From assembly GCA_900469965.1 (NCBI GenBank), contig UBZP01000014.1:378500-442499 (forward strand): a DNA stretch of 64,000 bases. Direction: 5' to 3'. The notes under the pieces were generated by a model. That model was not told the origin of the DNA, searched no databases, and saw only the letters and a list, made by a program, of their open reading frames with translations. Both the position numbers and the translations under genes were made by a program. Each line of letters starts with the position of its first letter. Positions within the stretch are counted from its first letter, which is position 1. Source of the stretch: Hyphomicrobiales bacterium (GTDB lineage Bacteria; Pseudomonadota; Alphaproteobacteria; Rhizobiales; Rhizobiaceae). Below, in pieces: positions 36,459 to 44,851 of the stretch.

Positions 36459-37378
36459 TGGGCATCGTCGAAGCGATCCTCCTGACCGTCATCACCGCCG
36501 CGACCCCGCTGGTGCTGGCAGCCCTCGGCGAACTCGTCACCGAGCGCGCCGGCGTGCTCAACCTCGGCGTCGAGGGCATGATGATCATGGGCGCGGTGCT
36601 GGCCTTCGCCGCCACCCAGGCGACCGGCTCGCCCTATCTCGGCATCCTCGCCGGCATCGGCGGCGGGGCGCTGTTCTCGCTTCTGTTCGGCTTCCTGACA
36701 CTGACGCTCGTCGCCAACCAGGTGGCGACCGGCCTGGCGCTGACGATCCTCGGCCTCGGCATTTCCGGGCAGATCGGCGAGGCCTATGTCGGCATGTCCG
36801 GCACCAAGCTGCCGCAGATCGCAATCCCGCTCTTGTCCGACATTCCCTATCTCGGGCCGCTGCTGTTCCGGCAGGACCTGATCTTCTACATCTCGATCGC
36901 GCTGGTGATCGGCGTCAACTGGTTCCTGTTCAGGAGCCGCGCCGGGCTGAAGATCCGCGCCATCGGCGACAACCATGCCTCCGCGCACGCGCTCGGCATC
37001 GGCGTTATCCGCACCCGCTATCTCGCCGTGATGTTCGGCGGCGCCTGCGCCGGTCTCGCAGGCGCGCAGCTGTCGCTGGTCTACACGCCGCAATGGGTGG
37101 AGAACATGTCGGCCGGCCGCGGCTGGATCGCGCTGGCGCTGGTGGTGTTCGCCTCGTGGCGCCCCTGGCGGGTGCTTGCCGGCGGCTATCTCTTCGGGGC
37201 CGTGTCGATCAGCCAGCTGCATGCCCAGGCGCTCGGCCTCGGCATCCCCTCCCAGTTCCTGTCGGCGCTTCCCTATGCGGCCACGGTTGTCGTCCTCGTC
37301 CTGATATCGCACAATCGGCGCACGACGTTGATCAACACGCCCGCATCGCTCGGCAAGCCGTTCGTGCCCGATCGATGA
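36455..37378 (+). CDS. ABC transporter permease, BMP-type nucleoside importer (second subunit)
   Basis: The 307-residue permease shows the partner pattern: LVLAALGELVTERAGVLNLGVEGMMIMGAV, LTLVANQVATGLALTILGLGISG, and IRAIGDNHASAHALGIGVIRTRYLAV. It starts in an ATGA overlap with the first permease and is followed after 46 bp by the substrate-binding protein gene. Confidence 0.92.
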   Translation: MMGIVEAILLTVITAATPLVLAALGELVTERAGVLNLGVEGMMIMGAVLAFAATQATGSPYLGILAGIGGGALFSLLFGFLTLTLVANQVATGLALTILGLGISGQIGEAYVGMSGTKLPQIAIPLLSDIPYLGPLLFRQDLIFYISIALVIGVNWFLFRSRAGLKIRAIGDNHASAHALGIGVIRTRYLAVMFGGACAGLAGAQLSLVYTPQWVENMSAGRGWIALALVVFASWRPWRVLAGGYLFGAVSISQLHAQALGLGIPSQFLSALPYAATVVVLVLISHNRRTTLINTPASLGKPFVPDR

Positions 37379-37424
37379 AGAAGAAGCGACGGGAAAACCC
37401 ACTCTCAAACCTACAGGGGTCAAA

Positions 37425-38495
37425 ATGAAAAAACTGCTATTCGCACTCGCCACCTCGGCCGCGATGCTGGGCTTTAGCGCCTCCGCCGGCGCCCAGGACA
37501 AGACCAAGGTCTGCTTCATCTATGTCGGCTCCAAGACCGACGGCGGCTGGACGCAGGCGCACGACATCGGCCGCCAGGCCCTGCAGGCCGAATTCGGCGA
37601 CAAGATCGAGACGCCGTTCCTGGAAAACGTTCCGGAAGGCCCGGATGCCGAACGCGCCATCGAGCGCATGGCCCGGTCCGGCTGCGCGCTGATCTTCACC
37701 ACCTCGTTCGGCTTCATGGACGCGACGATCAAGGTCGCCGAGAAGTTCCCGGACGTGAAGTTCGAGCACGCCACCGGCTTCAAGTCGGCGCCGAACGTCG
37801 CCACCTACAACTCGCGCTTCTATGAAGGCCGCTACATCCAGGGCCAGATCGCCGCGAAGATGTCTCAGAAGGGTGTCGCCGGCTACATCGCCTCCTTCCC
37901 GATTCCGGAAGTGGTGATGGGCATCAACTCGTTCGTCCACGGCGCCCAGTCGGTCAATCCGGACTTCAAGGTCAAGGTCATCTGGGCCAACACCTGGTTC
38001 GACCCCGGCAAGGAAGCCGACGCCGCCAAGGCGCTGATCGACCAGGGCGTCGACATCCTGACCCAGCACACCGACACGACCGCGCCGATGCAGGTTGCCG
38101 CCGAACGCGGCATCAAGGCCTTCGGCCAGGCCTCCGACATGATCAAGGCCGGCCCGGAAACGCAGCTGACGGCGATCGTCGACACCTGGGGCGCCTACTA
38201 CATCAAGCGCACCAAGGAACTGCTGGACGGCAGCTGGAAGTCCGAGCAGATCTGGGACGGCCTGAAGGACGGTATCCTGACGATGGCGCCCTATACCAAC
38301 ATGCCGGACGACGTGAAAAAGATGGCCGAGGAGACCGAAGCGAAGATCCGCTCGGGCGAACTGCATCCCTTCACCGGCCCGATCAAGAAGCAGGACGGCT
38401 CCGACTGGCTGAAGGACGGCGAGAAGGCCGAGGACGGCGTTCTGCTCGGCATGAACTTCTACATCGCCGGCGTCGACGACAAGCTGCCGCAGTAA
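37425..38495 (+). CDS. BMP family substrate-binding protein
   Basis: A 356-residue periplasmic binding protein of the basic membrane protein (BMP/Med) family. The signal peptide is cleaved near residue 23-24 (SASAGA-QD). Family blocks are VCFIYVGSKTDGGWTQAHDIGRQ, the GFMDATIKVAEKFPDVKFEHATG segment, SFVHGAQSVNPD and DTWGAYYIKRTKELLDGSW. Characterised relatives bind nucleosides or purines. The ligand here is inferred. Placement last in the operon, just before a strong terminator, is notable. Confidence 0.93.
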   Translation: MKKLLFALATSAAMLGFSASAGAQDKTKVCFIYVGSKTDGGWTQAHDIGRQALQAEFGDKIETPFLENVPEGPDAERAIERMARSGCALIFTTSFGFMDATIKVAEKFPDVKFEHATGFKSAPNVATYNSRFYEGRYIQGQIAAKMSQKGVAGYIASFPIPEVVMGINSFVHGAQSVNPDFKVKVIWANTWFDPGKEADAAKALIDQGVDILTQHTDTTAPMQVAAERGIKAFGQASDMIKAGPETQLTAIVDTWGAYYIKRTKELLDGSWKSEQIWDGLKDGILTMAPYTNMPDDVKKMAEETEAKIRSGELHPFTGPIKKQDGSDWLKDGEKAEDGVLLGMNFYIAGVDDKLPQ

Positions 38496-38809
38496 GGTCG
38501 CAGCGCGGGATCGATCCGCCCGAATGGTGACAGACGGAAGCCCCGGAAGCGGAAACGCTCCGGGGTTTCCTGCAAGGGGGAGCGTGGCTCCCATGCCGTG
38601 TTCCCGGTTTTCCAGAGGATCCGGAGACAGTGGATCCGCGGCAGTGCGCCGCCGTCGGGAGTGGCCGATTCGCCTCTGCCCGGGCGGCCAGCTGTTCGTC
38701 GGCCGGGAATTTCGCTTCTCAATCCTCGATTTCTCTCCTAGAAAACCGCCGGGCTCGCATCGCAGCCGGACGAAGTTTCAGTGACTGGTCAGTGTGGAAG
38801 CAGAAAAAT
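38496..38809. other. 314-bp gap between the BMP importer and the ELM1-family gene
   Basis: Apart from the terminator at 38541-38568, I see no gene. An in-frame upstream extension of the next ORF (to 38630) is low-complexity Ser/Arg/Ala and not family-like. The last 80 bases are less GC-rich and may hold the promoter of the ELM1-family gene. Confidence 0.5.
38541..38568 (+). terminator. Rho-independent terminator of the BMP importer operon
   Basis: CCCCGGA (38541-38547) pairs with TCCGGGG (38559-38565). The inner GCG-GAAA-CGC forms a tetraloop stem with a single bulged A, and a short TTT follows. It lies 46 bp after the stop. Confidence 0.75.
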
Positions 38810-39748
38810 ATGAAGGTCTGGACTGTTAGCGAATCCAAGATTGGAACGTCGTCTCAATGCCTTGCAGTTGCAAAATTCCTCAGTCCTCAGCCTTCTGAAA
38901 AGACCTTCGAGCCCAATCGCAACTGGCGCCGGGTGTTTGACGGCCCCTTGTTCGTCAGGTGGGAGAAAGAGCCGAACCTGGTCATTTCCTGCGGCTTCAG
39001 AGCTGAAAAGCGGGTCATGAAGATCAAGCAGACATACAAGTCGCGCCCGTTTACGGTCCACCTTCAGGAGCCGCTGAAGCCGGGCTACGATCTGGTGTTC
39101 GTCTCACGCCACGGCTGGCGGCCGGAATTCGATGCAAGGCCCAACTATCATCAGATGCTGGGTGTCCCGCACCGGTTCTCGGCCGCGTTCTGGGACGGTC
39201 ACAGACACACGGCGCGCTCGATCTACGCACCGAACGGCGAAAAGGTCGTCACCGTCTTTCTGGGTGGCTCGAACGGCGCCTATGTCTATGACGATGCCTC
39301 CCATCGCCACATCGCCCACACAGTCAAGGAATTGGCAGGTCGGGGCTGGAGGGTGCTGATTTCCGTGTCCCGGCGATCGAGTGCCGAAACCCTGGCTGCC
39401 ATACTGCCGTTGAATTCGGGCTCGGTGACGGTCTGGGATCGGATATCCGCCAATCCCTTTATCGACTATGTCGCCGCCGCCGATGCCTTTCTGATCGCCA
39501 AGGACTCCGTGACCATGCCGTGCGAGGCGCTGTCCACCGGCCGGCCCGTCTACGCGCTCGATCTGACCGCGGCGCCCGGCGAGCGATACCAGAAATTCGA
39601 GCAGTATCACCAGGATCTGCAGGCGAACCTGAAACTGACGCGGCACTACGAAGGTTCGCTGGACGCCTATGACTACGAGCCGCCTGCAGAGGCGGAGCGC
39701 ATTTCGAAAATCATCAGTTCGGCGCTTCAGTCCGCGAACGGGCGATAA
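38810..39748 (+). CDS. ELM1/DUF1022 family protein (GT-B-like fold)
   Basis: The 312-residue protein resembles mitochondrial fission protein ELM1 and bacterial DUF1022 proteins, which look like nucleotide-sugar GT-B folds. It has MKVWTVSESKIGTSSQCLAVA at the N-terminus, VVTVFLGGSNGAYVYDD in the middle, and a C-terminal DAFLIAKDSVTMPCEALSTGRPVYALDL block like the donor-binding EA..GKPV pattern. Its biochemical role in bacteria is unknown to me. The SD is weak. Base composition is less GC-rich than its neighbours and it stands alone between two importer operons. Confidence 0.78.
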   Translation: MKVWTVSESKIGTSSQCLAVAKFLSPQPSEKTFEPNRNWRRVFDGPLFVRWEKEPNLVISCGFRAEKRVMKIKQTYKSRPFTVHLQEPLKPGYDLVFVSRHGWRPEFDARPNYHQMLGVPHRFSAAFWDGHRHTARSIYAPNGEKVVTVFLGGSNGAYVYDDASHRHIAHTVKELAGRGWRVLISVSRRSSAETLAAILPLNSGSVTVWDRISANPFIDYVAAADAFLIAKDSVTMPCEALSTGRPVYALDLTAAPGERYQKFEQYHQDLQANLKLTRHYEGSLDAYDYEPPAEAERISKIISSALQSANGR

Positions 39749-40098
39749 ATTCGCCCCTCTTGCAGACGCGGAGCAGGGGGCGGGCCTAGCGGGGAAACCC
39801 GCCCGTCCGTTCCTCCACGCGAGGCACGATCGGGCGACGGAGGCGGCGGGTCGCCGCTCTCATGCGTCTCGACAATGGCTGAGCCCGACGTTCGATCGAT
39901 GGCGGCGAGCGATGGATCGCCGTTGCCGTGCTCGCGCCGTCAGCAGAATTTGCCCCATGAAATCGTTCCGAGGCCTCGTGGCAACACCGTCACGCGCCGG
40001 CCCTTCCGCGCGCGCCTCGTCGGCTGCTTGTTTGCGCCGCACAATGCGGGTTCCCGTTCTTGTGCATTGCGAATTTTGTGCAACCTGGGAGTTTTGAG

Positions 40099-40122
40099 TT
40101 TACAATAGTAATACAATATGAT
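40099..40122. promoter_or_regulatory. AT-rich direct repeat, candidate operator/promoter of the sugar importer
   Basis: TTTACAATAGTAATACAATATGAT contains two ACAATA copies (40102-40107 and 40113-40118), 11 bp apart, one helical turn. It is the most AT-rich patch near ytfQ and a plausible promoter and binding site for the GntR/FadR-type regulator encoded at the end of the operon. That assignment is inferred. Confidence 0.4.
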
Positions 40123-40133
40123 GTTTTCACCGC

Positions 40134-40151
40134 AGCTGCTGAGGAGCAGCT
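40134..40151 (+). promoter_or_regulatory. 5'-leader hairpin of ytfQ
   Basis: AGCTGCT-GAGG-AGCAGCT is a perfect 7-bp stem with a GAGG loop, followed by TTTCTTT and then the SD GGGAGG before ATG 40169. It could shape leader termination or mRNA stability. Confidence 0.45.
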
Positions 40152-40168
40152 TTCTTTGGGAGGACATC

Positions 40169-41131
40169 ATGAAATTGAAGACCGCACTCGCGAGTGCCAC
40201 GATTCTGGCTGCCTGCATGTTTGGCTCGGCTCAGGCCGCTGATCTGACCGTCGGCTTCTCGCAGATCGGCTCGGAATCCGGCTGGCGCGCCGCTGAGACG
40301 ACGCTGACCAAGCAGCAGGCCGAAAGCCGCGGCATCGACCTGAAATTCGCCGATGCCCAGCAGAAGCAGGAAAACCAGATCAAGGCGCTGCGTTCCTTCA
40401 TCGCCCAGGGCGTCGACGCGATCCTCGTCGCGCCGGTCGTGGCGACCGGTTGGGACGACGTGCTCACCGAGGCCAAGGACGCGGAAATCCCGGTCATTCT
40501 TCTCGACCGCACGGTGGATTCGTCCGAAGACCTCTACATGACCGCCGTCACCTCCGACCTCGTCCACGAGGGTAACGTCGCCGGCAAGTGGCTGGTGGAC
40601 GCCGTTGCCGGCAAGCCCTGCAACGTCGTCGAGCTCCAGGGCACGACCGGCTCCTCGCCGGCGATCGACCGCAAGAAGGGCTTCGAAGAGGCGCTGGCGG
40701 GCCATGACAACCTCAAGATCATCCGCAGCCAGACCGGCGACTTCACCCGCACCAAGGGCAAGGAAGTCATGGAGAGCTTCCTCAAGGCCGAGGACGGCGG
40801 CAAGAACATCTGCGCCCTCTACGCCCACAACGACGACATGGCCGTCGGCGCCATCCAGGCGATCAAGGAAGCGGGCCTGAAGCCGGGCACCGACATTCTG
40901 GTCGTCTCCATCGACGCCGTTCCGGACATCTTCCAGGCCATGGCGGCCGGCGAGGCCAACGCCACCGTCGAGCTGACGCCGAACATGGCCGGCCCGGCCT
41001 TCGACGCGCTCGCCGCCTTCAAGAAGGACGGCACGCTGCCGCCGAAGTGGATCCAGACGGAATCGAAGCTCTACACCCAGAAGGACGATCCGATGAAGGT
41101 CTACGAGGAAAAGAAGGGCCTCGGCTACTGA
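40169..41131 (+). CDS. ytfQ: Sugar-binding protein, YtfQ (galactofuranose) type
   Basis: A 320-residue periplasmic binding protein of the Peripla_BP_4 family. The signal peptide is cleaved near residue 24 (GSAQA-AD). YtfQ-like blocks are TVGFSQIGSESGWRAAET, FADAQQKQENQIKALRSFIAQGVDAI, ELQGTTGSSPAIDRKKGFEEAL, and YAHNDDMAVGAIQAIKEAGLKPG. The SD is GGGAGG. E. coli YtfQ binds galactofuranose. The operon order with two different permeases matches ytfQRT-yjfF, but the ligand in this organism is inferred. Confidence 0.9.
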   Translation: MKLKTALASATILAACMFGSAQAADLTVGFSQIGSESGWRAAETTLTKQQAESRGIDLKFADAQQKQENQIKALRSFIAQGVDAILVAPVVATGWDDVLTEAKDAEIPVILLDRTVDSSEDLYMTAVTSDLVHEGNVAGKWLVDAVAGKPCNVVELQGTTGSSPAIDRKKGFEEALAGHDNLKIIRSQTGDFTRTKGKEVMESFLKAEDGGKNICALYAHNDDMAVGAIQAIKEAGLKPGTDILVVSIDAVPDIFQAMAAGEANATVELTPNMAGPAFDALAAFKKDGTLPPKWIQTESKLYTQKDDPMKVYEEKKGLGY

Positions 41132-41140
41132 TCTCTCCCG

Positions 41141-41178
41141 GCTCCCGCCTCCGCGCGAATGCGGATGCGGGGCTTTTT
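41141..41178 (+). terminator. Attenuator-type terminator between ytfQ and ytfR
   Basis: CCCGC-CT-CCGC (41144-41154) pairs with GCGG-AT-GCGGG (41161-41171) around GCGAAT, followed by GCTTTTT (five T at 41174-41178). It is well formed and directly follows the binding-protein gene. It probably lowers transcription of the ATPase and permease genes relative to ytfQ. Confidence 0.65.
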
Positions 41179-41187
41179 CACGCATGT

Positions 41188-41232
41188 CCTCTCCCTGCTT
41201 CCGGGGAGGGGATTTCGGCAGGCGGATGAGGT
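41188..41232. repeat. REP-like palindromic intergenic repeat
   Basis: CCTCTCCC (41188-41195), loop TGCTTCC, GGGGAGGG (41203-41210), followed by a GGCAGGCGGATGAGG tail. The same CTCTCCC/GGGGAG type occurs twice at 56425-56530 and is cut by the window end at 63987-64000. It resembles the dispersed palindromes of rhizobial intergenic regions. Confidence 0.55.
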
Positions 41233-41280
41233 TTCGTGCCCGGCGCCTGGCCGATGCGGCATTCACTTCGGGCAGGGACA

Positions 41281-42816
41281 ATGCCAGGAAACATTTTAGG
41301 CAGCGAAGACATCATTCTCTCGGCGACGGGGATCGACAAGGTCTTTCCCGGCGCCAAGGCTCTGAACAAGGTCAATTTCCAGCTCGGGCGCGGCGAGGTG
41401 CATGCGCTGCTCGGCGAGAACGGCGCGGGCAAGTCGACGCTGGTCAAGTGCATCACCGGCGCCTATCGCCGCGACGGCGGCAGGCTGGTGCTGGACGGGG
41501 TCGACATTGATCCGCGCGATACCTTCGAGGCCCAGCGCCTCGGCATCGGCACGGTCTACCAGGAGGTGAACCTCCTGCCGAACCTGACGGTCGCCGAAAA
41601 CCTGTTTCTCGGCCGCCAACCGCGGCGCTTCGGCCTCGTCGATGCACGCGCGATGAACCGGCGCGCCGAAACGCTGCTCGCCGGATACGATCTCGACATC
41701 GACGTCAAGGCCGAGCTCTCCAGCTGCTCCGTCGCCGTGCAGCAGGTGGTGGCGATCGCGCGCGCCGTCGATCTCTCCGGCAAGGTGCTGATCCTCGACG
41801 AGCCGACCGCGAGCCTCGACGCGCACGAGGTGGAGATGCTGTTTGCCGTCGTCCGCCGGCTCAAGACGCAAGGCCTCGGCATCGTCTTCATCACCCATTT
41901 CCTCGAGCAGGTCTATGCGATCTGCGATCGCATCACCGTGCTGCGCAACGGCCAGCTCGTCGGCACCCGCGAGGCGGCCGCACTGCCGCGCCGCGAACTG
42001 ATCGCTATGATGCTCGGCCGCGAACTCGGCGACGAGATCAAGACGGTCGCGAAGGCCGAGACCGAGGAAGGCCCGGTCCGCTACCGCTTTTCCGGCTACG
42101 GCCGCAGGGGACATATCGCGCCGTTCGACCTCGAGGTGCGCAAGGGCGAGGTGGTCGGGATCGCCGGCCTGCTCGGCTCCGGCCGCACCGAGACCGCCGA
42201 GATCCTGTTCGGTGCCGAGAAGGCCGACAGCGGCAGCGCCGAGATCGAAGGCAAGCCGGTCGAACTGACCTCGCCGCGCGCCGCCATCCGCCACAGACTC
42301 GGCTTCTGCCCGGAGGACCGCAAGGTCGACGGCATCGTCGGCGACCTGTCGGTGCGCGAAAACATCGCGCTCGCGCTGCAGGCACGGCGCGGCTGGGCGC
42401 GACCGATCCCGCGCGCCGAACAGGAGCGGCTGGCCGACCAGTACATCAAGGCGCTGGACATCCGCACCACCGACCGGGAAAAGCCGATCCGGCTTCTCTC
42501 CGGCGGCAACCAGCAGAAGGCGATCCTGGCGCGTTGGCTCGCCACCAATCCGGAATTCCTCATCCTCGACGAGCCGACGCGCGGCATCGACGTCGGCGCG
42601 CATGCGGAAATCATCCGTCTCATCGAAAATCTCTGCGAACAGGGCATGTCTTTGATCGTCATTTCCTCCGAGCTCGACGAGCTCGTCGCCTACAGCCACC
42701 GCGTCATCGTGCTGCGCGACCGCACCCACGTGTCCGAACTGGTGGGCGAGGCGGTGACGACCGCCCACATCGTCGAGGCGATCGCCGCCGGCGAGAAGCA
42801 GGGGGCGTCCCGATGA
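41281..42816 (+). CDS. ytfR: Sugar ABC transporter ATP-binding protein, YtfR type
   Basis: A 511-residue twin ABC ATPase for monosaccharide import. The N-terminal domain has Walker A GENGAGKSTLVKCITG, a SSCSVAVQQVVAIARAVDL signature region and Walker B VLILDEPTASLD. The C-terminal domain has a degenerate Walker A (GLLGSGRTE) with RLLSGGNQQKAILARWLATNPEFLILDEPTRGIDVGA. ATG 41281 starts MPGNILGSEDI. The stop overlaps the next start by 4 bases. Confidence 0.93.
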   Translation: MPGNILGSEDIILSATGIDKVFPGAKALNKVNFQLGRGEVHALLGENGAGKSTLVKCITGAYRRDGGRLVLDGVDIDPRDTFEAQRLGIGTVYQEVNLLPNLTVAENLFLGRQPRRFGLVDARAMNRRAETLLAGYDLDIDVKAELSSCSVAVQQVVAIARAVDLSGKVLILDEPTASLDAHEVEMLFAVVRRLKTQGLGIVFITHFLEQVYAICDRITVLRNGQLVGTREAAALPRRELIAMMLGRELGDEIKTVAKAETEEGPVRYRFSGYGRRGHIAPFDLEVRKGEVVGIAGLLGSGRTETAEILFGAEKADSGSAEIEGKPVELTSPRAAIRHRLGFCPEDRKVDGIVGDLSVRENIALALQARRGWARPIPRAEQERLADQYIKALDIRTTDREKPIRLLSGGNQQKAILARWLATNPEFLILDEPTRGIDVGAHAEIIRLIENLCEQGMSLIVISSELDELVAYSHRVIVLRDRTHVSELVGEAVTTAHIVEAIAAGEKQGASR

Positions 42817-43835
42817 ATGCGCTGAAACCTCACCTGATCCGGCTGGCCCCGCAATTCGCCGTGCTCGTCGCGGTCGTGCTGCTGATCTCGCTCGCCTTCC
42901 CGGATTTCCTGAAATTGCAGATCCAGAACGGCCGCGTCTACGGCAGCCTCGTCGACGTGCTGAACCGCGGCGCGCCGGTGGCGCTCCTGGCGATCGGCAT
43001 GACCATCGTGATCGCCACCCGCGGCATCGACCTGTCGGTGGGCGCGGTCATGGCGATCTGCGGCGCGGTCGCGGCCGCGTCCATCACCTCCGGCCACTCG
43101 CTGGTCTATACGCTGGCGCTGGCGCTTGCCGTCGGCCTGCTCTGCGGGCTTTGGAACGGCATCCTGGTGGCCGTCCTCGACATCCAGCCGATCATCGCCA
43201 CGCTGGTGCTGATGGTCGCCGGCCGCGGCATCGCCCAGCTGATCACCGAGGGCGCGATCCTCACCTTCAACGATCCCGGCCTGATCTTCATCGGCAGCGG
43301 CTCCTTCCTCGGCCTGCCGATGCCGGTGGTCATCTGGCTCGTCTTCGGCATCGCGGTGACCCTGCTCGTCCGCCGGACCGCGCTCGGCATGCTGATCGAG
43401 GCGCTCGGCATCAACCGGCGCGCCAGCACGCTCTCGGGCGTCTCCACCGGCGTGCTGCTGGTTGCCGCCTATGTGCTGAGCGGCCTGTGCGCGGCGATCG
43501 CCGGCATCATCGCCGCCGCCGACATCAAGGGTGCGGACGCCAACAATGCCGGGCTCTGGCTGGAGCTCGACGCCATCCTCGCCGTCGTCGTCGGCGGCAA
43601 TTCGCTGCTCGGCGGCCGCTTCAGCATCGCCGCGGCATTGCTCGGCGCGCTGATCATCCAGTCGATCAACACCGGCATCCTGCTCTCCGGCTTCCCGCCG
43701 GAGTTCAACCTGATCATCAAGGCGGCGATCATCGTTCTGATCCTCGTCATCCAGTCGCCGCGGATCCGCGACCTCGCCGCCCTGTTCGGCCGTTCGGAGA
43801 GCGCCGAGGCCACCGTCAAGCAGGAGGCGAAATGA
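42813..43835 (+). CDS. ytfT: Sugar ABC transporter permease, YtfT type
   Basis: A 340-residue RbsC-like permease with about ten helices. It shows GAPVALLAIGMTIVIATRGIDLSVGAVMAICG, IQPIIATLVLMVAGRGIAQL, and DAILAVVVGGNSLLGGRFSIAAALLGALIIQ. The start lies in the ATGA overlap with ytfR (42813-42816). Its own stop overlaps the yjfF start by 4 bases. Confidence 0.92.
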   Translation: MNALKPHLIRLAPQFAVLVAVVLLISLAFPDFLKLQIQNGRVYGSLVDVLNRGAPVALLAIGMTIVIATRGIDLSVGAVMAICGAVAAASITSGHSLVYTLALALAVGLLCGLWNGILVAVLDIQPIIATLVLMVAGRGIAQLITEGAILTFNDPGLIFIGSGSFLGLPMPVVIWLVFGIAVTLLVRRTALGMLIEALGINRRASTLSGVSTGVLLVAAYVLSGLCAAIAGIIAAADIKGADANNAGLWLELDAILAVVVGGNSLLGGRFSIAAALLGALIIQSINTGILLSGFPPEFNLIIKAAIIVLILVIQSPRIRDLAALFGRSESAEATVKQEAK

Positions 43836-44800
43836 ACCCGCGCTACGTCCCGCTCGCCGCCACCATCGCGATCTTCGTCGCAGCCTACGCGCTCTGCATC
43901 CTGCAGTACCCGAACATGCTGTCGACGCGGGTGATCGGCAACCTTCTGACCGACAACGCCTTCCTCGGGATCGCCGCCGTCGGCATGACCTTCGTCATCC
44001 TGTCCGGCGGCATCGACCTGTCGATCGGCGCGGTCATCGCCTTCACCGGCGTCTTCATCGCCGTCGTCCTCGAAAACACCGGCCTGCACCCGCTCGTCGT
44101 CTTCGTTCTCGTGCTCGGGATCGCGACGCTGTTCGGCGCCCTGATGGGGGCGATCATCCATCACCTCGAAATGCCGCCCTTCATCGTCACGCTCGCCGGC
44201 ATGTTCCTCGCCCGCGGCATGGCCTTCGTGCTGTCGATCGATTCGGTGCCGGTGAAGCATCCGTTCTACGCGACGATGAAGGCCTTCTACTATCGCCTGC
44301 CGGGCGGCGGGCGGATCACCCTGATCGGCGGCCTGATGCTGCTCGTCTTCGCCGCCGGCATCCTGATCGCCCACCGCACCCGCTTCGGGGCCAACGTCTA
44401 TGCGCTCGGCGGCGGCGTGCAGACCGCGCGGCTGATGGGCGTTCCGGTGGCGCGCACGACGATCGCCATCTATGCCTTTTCCGGGCTTTTGGCCGGGCTT
44501 TCGGGAATCGTCTTCTCCCTCTATACCTCGGCAGGCTATTCGCTGGCCGCAGTCGGCGTCGAACTGGATGCGATCGCGGCCGTGGTCATTGGCGGGACGC
44601 TGCTCACCGGCGGCTCCGGCTTTGTCGGGGGGACATTGATCGGCATTCTGATCATGGGGCTGATCCAGACCTACATCACGTTCGACGGTTCGCTTTCCAG
44701 TTGGTGGACGAAGATCCTGATTGGGCTACTTCTGTTCGGTTTCATCCTGATGCAGAAAGGATTTCTCTATCTGTCGAAGGGTGGCAGGCGTCTGGCCTGA
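43832..44800 (+). CDS. yjfF: Sugar ABC transporter permease, YjfF type
   Basis: A 322-residue second permease. It has AVGMTFVILSGGIDLSIGAVIAFTGV, HHLEMPPFIVTLAGMFLARGMAFV, and VGVELDAIAAVVIGGTLLTGGSGFVGGTLIG. Presence of two different permeases in one operon is the distinguishing feature of the YtfQRT-YjfF galactofuranose importer. Translation is coupled to ytfT. Confidence 0.92.
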   Translation: MNPRYVPLAATIAIFVAAYALCILQYPNMLSTRVIGNLLTDNAFLGIAAVGMTFVILSGGIDLSIGAVIAFTGVFIAVVLENTGLHPLVVFVLVLGIATLFGALMGAIIHHLEMPPFIVTLAGMFLARGMAFVLSIDSVPVKHPFYATMKAFYYRLPGGGRITLIGGLMLLVFAAGILIAHRTRFGANVYALGGGVQTARLMGVPVARTTIAIYAFSGLLAGLSGIVFSLYTSAGYSLAAVGVELDAIAAVVIGGTLLTGGSGFVGGTLIGILIMGLIQTYITFDGSLSSWWTKILIGLLLFGFILMQKGFLYLSKGGRRLA

Positions 44801-44812
44801 TCAAGGAAATGC

Positions 44813-44833
44813 AACCGGCCGGAGGGGCCGGTT
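44813..44833 (+). promoter_or_regulatory. Hairpin between yjfF and the GntR regulator gene
   Basis: AACCGGCC (44813-44820) and GGCCGGTT (44826-44833) form a perfect 8-bp stem with a 5-base loop. There is no T-run, so it is more likely a processing or attenuation element than a full terminator. The SD of the following gene begins about 3 bases downstream. Confidence 0.4.
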
Positions 44834-44851
44834 CGGGGAGGAAGGGTTCGA

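Larger units (their letters stand above)
39749..40168. other. 420-bp gap with regulatory sequence upstream of ytfQ
   Basis: No convincing gene is present. The first half looks like degraded or non-coding GC-rich sequence. From about 40080 it becomes AT-rich, which marks the promoter and operator region for the sugar importer described in the next entries. Confidence 0.5.

Noticed and set aside
39669..40097. Possible 142-residue gene after the ELM1-family gene
   Set aside because: It overlaps the end of the ELM1 gene, has no SD and reads as Arg/Ala/Ser filler.
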